From a virus, in the IMG/VR virus record IMGVR_UViG_3300017749_000134, positions 1 to 23,619 of that record: DNA of 23,619 bases; one strand, 5' to 3'. Below the pieces are notes generated by a model, which made no database searches, was not told the DNA's origin, and saw nothing but the letters and a program-made list of their open reading frames with translations. Positions 21,778 through 23,619 of this stretch are shown in pieces; position 1 is the stretch's first letter, and the number at the start of each line of letters is the position of its first letter. Position numbers and translations under genes: made by a program.

Positions 21778-22200
21778 CTATTTATCTTCTTGAATATTTT
21801 TAGTTTGTGCCTTAAGCATTTTAGATAACTCTGCCGTAGATCCAAAAAACATCGCATTATTTGTTACGTTTGTTGGACTTTTTTCATCAGCATCCAGATC
21901 CTTCAATTTCTTTTGCAAATCGATTAATTTATCTGTTGCATCTGCAACGTTTTTGATTAATTGTCCAACAACTTCATACTGTCTTGGTTGACCCCCATCT
22001 TGAGCAAGTTCCAACGCACAATCCAACGCCTCTTGTCCCTTCTCAATGATTGAATAGAGGTTACCTCTCGTATATTCATAATCTTTAGTTACGTCTTCAG
22101 ATTCCGAAGGTTTTTTTAGTTCTTTCTTTTCTGGTTCTGGTTTTACAATTTCTGCTTCAACATCAAAAGTATTATTAAGATCATTAAATTTATCTTTCAT
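21778..22200 (-). CDS. gp16: Terminase small subunit gp16
   Basis: The 140-residue product has the gp16 core KDYEYTRGNLYSIIEKGQEALDCALELAQDGGQPRQYEVVGQLIKNVADATDKLIDLQKKLKDLD, a helical coiled-coil oligomerisation domain, and acidic/basic tails of about 35 residues on each side. T4 gp16 is 164 residues. It forms a ring that regulates gp17 and recognises DNA for packaging initiation. It follows gp15 with 2 bases between. The next gene downstream is the mosaic protein, not gp17. Confidence 0.92.
   Translation of the reverse strand: MKDKFNDLNNTFDVEAEIVKPEPEKKELKKPSESEDVTKDYEYTRGNLYSIIEKGQEALDCALELAQDGGQPRQYEVVGQLIKNVADATDKLIDLQKKLKDLDADEKSPTNVTNNAMFFGSTAELSKMLKAQTKNIQEDK
21779..21786 (-). promoter_or_regulatory. 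Late promoter octamer GATAAATA before the mosaic protein gene
   Basis: GATAAATA on the minus strand, 23 bp before the ATG at 21756. It overlaps the stop codon of gp16. Confidence 0.58.
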
Positions 22201-22202
22201 TT

Positions 22203-23177
22203 TTAACCACCAAATCCAAAATTATCACCAGACTCAACATTATCATTATCTGCTTCAGTGATTGCAAAAATAGGAGCACCACCAACATGATCTACTGCTT
22301 TGGTTCTATATTGTCCTCTAGCAACTATGAGTTCATTATTATTTTTCTCTTTGATATAAATTGTTTCGTTATCAATAGTAATGTATGATTTTTCTGGTAA
22401 ATTTGAAGCATCATTAACTATGAATAAACCTTCACCTGCAATAATATTATTGCTGAGATTTGTAACAACGTCATTATTATATGCCTTAGTTGCAATTGGT
22501 CTGGTGTATACCAGATCTCTTTTTGCGTCTGGACTGGGATCTCCACCAGCAACACCAATAGATACTCTGGTAATAATATCTCCTTTGTTGTCTGGTACTG
22601 GACCGAACAAATAAGTCTTTGCAGTAAATTTTAATGTATATAAAAGAACTCTTCTTGAAGAGTAATCACTTTCGTAATTATCGACAAATGATACTGAGTC
22701 TAAAGTAATTGGAATATCTCTTTTTTCCCCAATAGATTCTACCAAATCAATAGTAAGATTGAAGTTTGGTTGAAAGTATGGAAGTATTTGTTCTACAACC
22801 TGTAAAGCGTCATCATTTAATAATGTCATGATTGATAAATCAAATGACATATTATATGGAACTGGGTGAAACATTTTACGTATTTCACGCTTGTCTGATT
22901 TTAATGCTGTTGTAAATGCTTGAGTTCCTGCTAATTTTCTACCAGAATCATATGATACCCCAGAAAATTCAAAGGACATTCTAGGTAGACTTATTTGTAT
23001 TGGTTTATTTAAATCTGGTTGTTGCTCTAATCTTGCTAAAAACTTTTGAGTTGGACCATATGCTAGAGGAACTTCAATGATCTCTCCACCATCTCTTTTA
23101 ATTGTCATCCCATTAAAAAGAGTGCCAAATGCGATGACAGTTTTTCTAAAAATTTGATGGTAAAAATGATCAAACAT
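22203..23177 (-). CDS. gp15: Tail sheath stabiliser/completion protein gp15
   Basis: The 324-residue product begins MFDHFYHQIFRKTVIAFGTLFNGMTIKR, as T4 gp15 (MFGYFYNSSFRRYATLMGDLFS). It keeps the family landmarks MSFDLSIMTLLNDDALQVVEQILPYFQPNFNLTI and the following RDIPITLDSVSFVD. Residues 1-205 are the conserved gp15 core that caps the sheath and joins tail to head. Residues about 225-310 are an added beta domain (SYITIDNETIYI, then LIVARGQYRTKAVDHVGGAPIF) also seen in other marine phage structural proteins. The SD is GGAG. It lies 10 bp after gp14 and 2 bp before gp16, one transcription unit. Confidence 0.94.
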   Translation of the reverse strand: MFDHFYHQIFRKTVIAFGTLFNGMTIKRDGGEIIEVPLAYGPTQKFLARLEQQPDLNKPIQISLPRMSFEFSGVSYDSGRKLAGTQAFTTALKSDKREIRKMFHPVPYNMSFDLSIMTLLNDDALQVVEQILPYFQPNFNLTIDLVESIGEKRDIPITLDSVSFVDNYESDYSSRRVLLYTLKFTAKTYLFGPVPDNKGDIITRVSIGVAGGDPSPDAKRDLVYTRPIATKAYNNDVVTNLSNNIIAGEGLFIVNDASNLPEKSYITIDNETIYIKEKNNNELIVARGQYRTKAVDHVGGAPIFAITEADNDNVESGDNFGFGG

Positions 23178-23187
23178 GGTTTATCTC

Positions 23188-23619
23188 CTACGGATTACCA
23201 AATGGATTGGATTCACTAAAATCAAGAATCGCGTCTGCTTCTATTTCAATAGTATTGTTTTGTGCAAACCCATCTTCAGGAAGGTTAAATTTATTTAGGT
23301 CAATATTTGCATATGCAGCTCCACTTGACTGACCCGTGATTGATTCTCCAGTTACAAAAGAACCTGTTATATCCCCTAATTTGAGTATTTGTGTTAAAGT
23401 ATTCCATGATTTAACTCTTGCTGTAGCACCACTTTGAGATCCTACAACATCTTCGTTTGTTAAATATGTTCCATACCCAACAGATTGTGTTGGTCCAGAA
23501 ATAACTATCTCAGGAACACCATCATAATATCCTCCAGCATCATCAACAATTAATTCTGTCAATTCACCAAGGATATTAATTTTAGCTCTTAGTTTGGCGT
23601 CAATAGTGGTACTACCAAT
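23188..23619 (-). CDS. gp14: Neck protein gp14, C-terminal part, start outside window
   Basis: The frame is open to the right window edge (143 codons, from IGSTTIDAKLRAKINILGE); a TTG at 23562 is not the real start. The C-terminus NNTIEIEADAILDFSESNPFGNP is the gp14 signature tail. The middle has a beta unit (LIVDDAGGYYDGVPEIVISGP) and a VTGESITGQSSGA segment that resemble the repeats inserted in gp18. gp14 with gp13 forms the neck that completes the head before tail joining. Position directly before gp15 agrees with T4 order. Confidence 0.85.
   Translation of the reverse strand: MGSTTIDAKLRAKINILGELTELIVDDAGGYYDGVPEIVISGPTQSVGYGTYLTNEDVVGSQSGATARVKSWNTLTQILKLGDITGSFVTGESITGQSSGAAYANIDLNKFNLPEDGFAQNNTIEIEADAILDFSESNPFGNP

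Noticed and set aside
1-23619. tRNA genes, CRISPR arrays, insertion sequences and attachment sites
   Set aside because: None seen on reading: gaps between genes are short and hold only promoters, hairpins and ribosome-binding sites; no stretch over 300 bases lacks a gene.

Overview
The window is part of the genome of a T4-like myovirus from the marine or freshwater cyanophage group (Kyanoviridae-type). It carries the T4 neck, tail, head and terminase genes in the order gp14-gp15-gp16-...-gp17-gp18-gp19-gp20-...-gp21-gp22-gp23, followed by gp3-like, uvsY, uvsW, gp55 and gp47, read on the minus strand. The AT-rich codons, the enlarged tail sheath with Gly/Ser/Thr-rich inserts and the short Cys-containing K/R-rich structural modules all fit cyanophages. 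No photosynthesis or other host-like metabolic marker is present, so the exact host cannot be read from this window.

Layout, reading the main (minus) strand from high to low coordinates. 23.6-21.8 kb: C-terminal part of neck protein gp14, tail completion protein gp15 and small terminase gp16. 21.8-18.8 kb: a locus of basic, modular proteins lying between the two terminase subunits. It holds a 689-residue mosaic protein, a start-less frame that appears to be reached by a -1 ribosomal frameshift, a small protein with a T4-style capsid-targeting peptide, and an 85-residue beta-rich protein. 18.8-11.7 kb: large terminase gp17, a small zinc protein, sheath gp18, tube gp19 and portal gp20. 11.7-8.4 kb: an accessory block with a 2OG-Fe(II) oxygenase on the minus strand, and a B12-type radical SAM enzyme and a GT25-like glycosyltransferase on the plus strand. 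8.4-4.7 kb: a gp67-like core protein, protease gp21, scaffold gp22 and major capsid protein gp23, closed by an intrinsic terminator. 4.7-0 kb: an SGNH-hydrolase-like protein, a gp3/gp19-like tail protein, UvsY, UvsW, a small Sm-like protein, late sigma factor gp55 and the start of gp47.

The genes cooperate in late development. gp55 encodes the sigma factor for T4-type late promoters, and octamers of the form NNTAAATA, close to the T4 TATAAATA box, precede most structural transcription units here. gp20, gp21, gp22, gp23 and gp67 build and mature the prohead; gp16 and gp17 package DNA; gp14, gp15, gp18, gp19 and the gp3-like protein build neck and tail; UvsY, UvsW and gp47 serve recombination-dependent replication.

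The most notable signals are: (1) a complete -1 programmed-frameshift cassette at 19663-19712 (AGGAGG, 10 nt, GGGAAAG, stop codon, 7-bp hairpin) fusing a 92-residue domain to the 689-residue protein; (2) an N-terminus MKTFEEFINE matching the T4 internal-protein capsid-targeting sequence; (3) back-to-back late promoters forming a perfect palindrome at 8381-8395; (4) the inverted three-enzyme modification block inside the head gene cluster.
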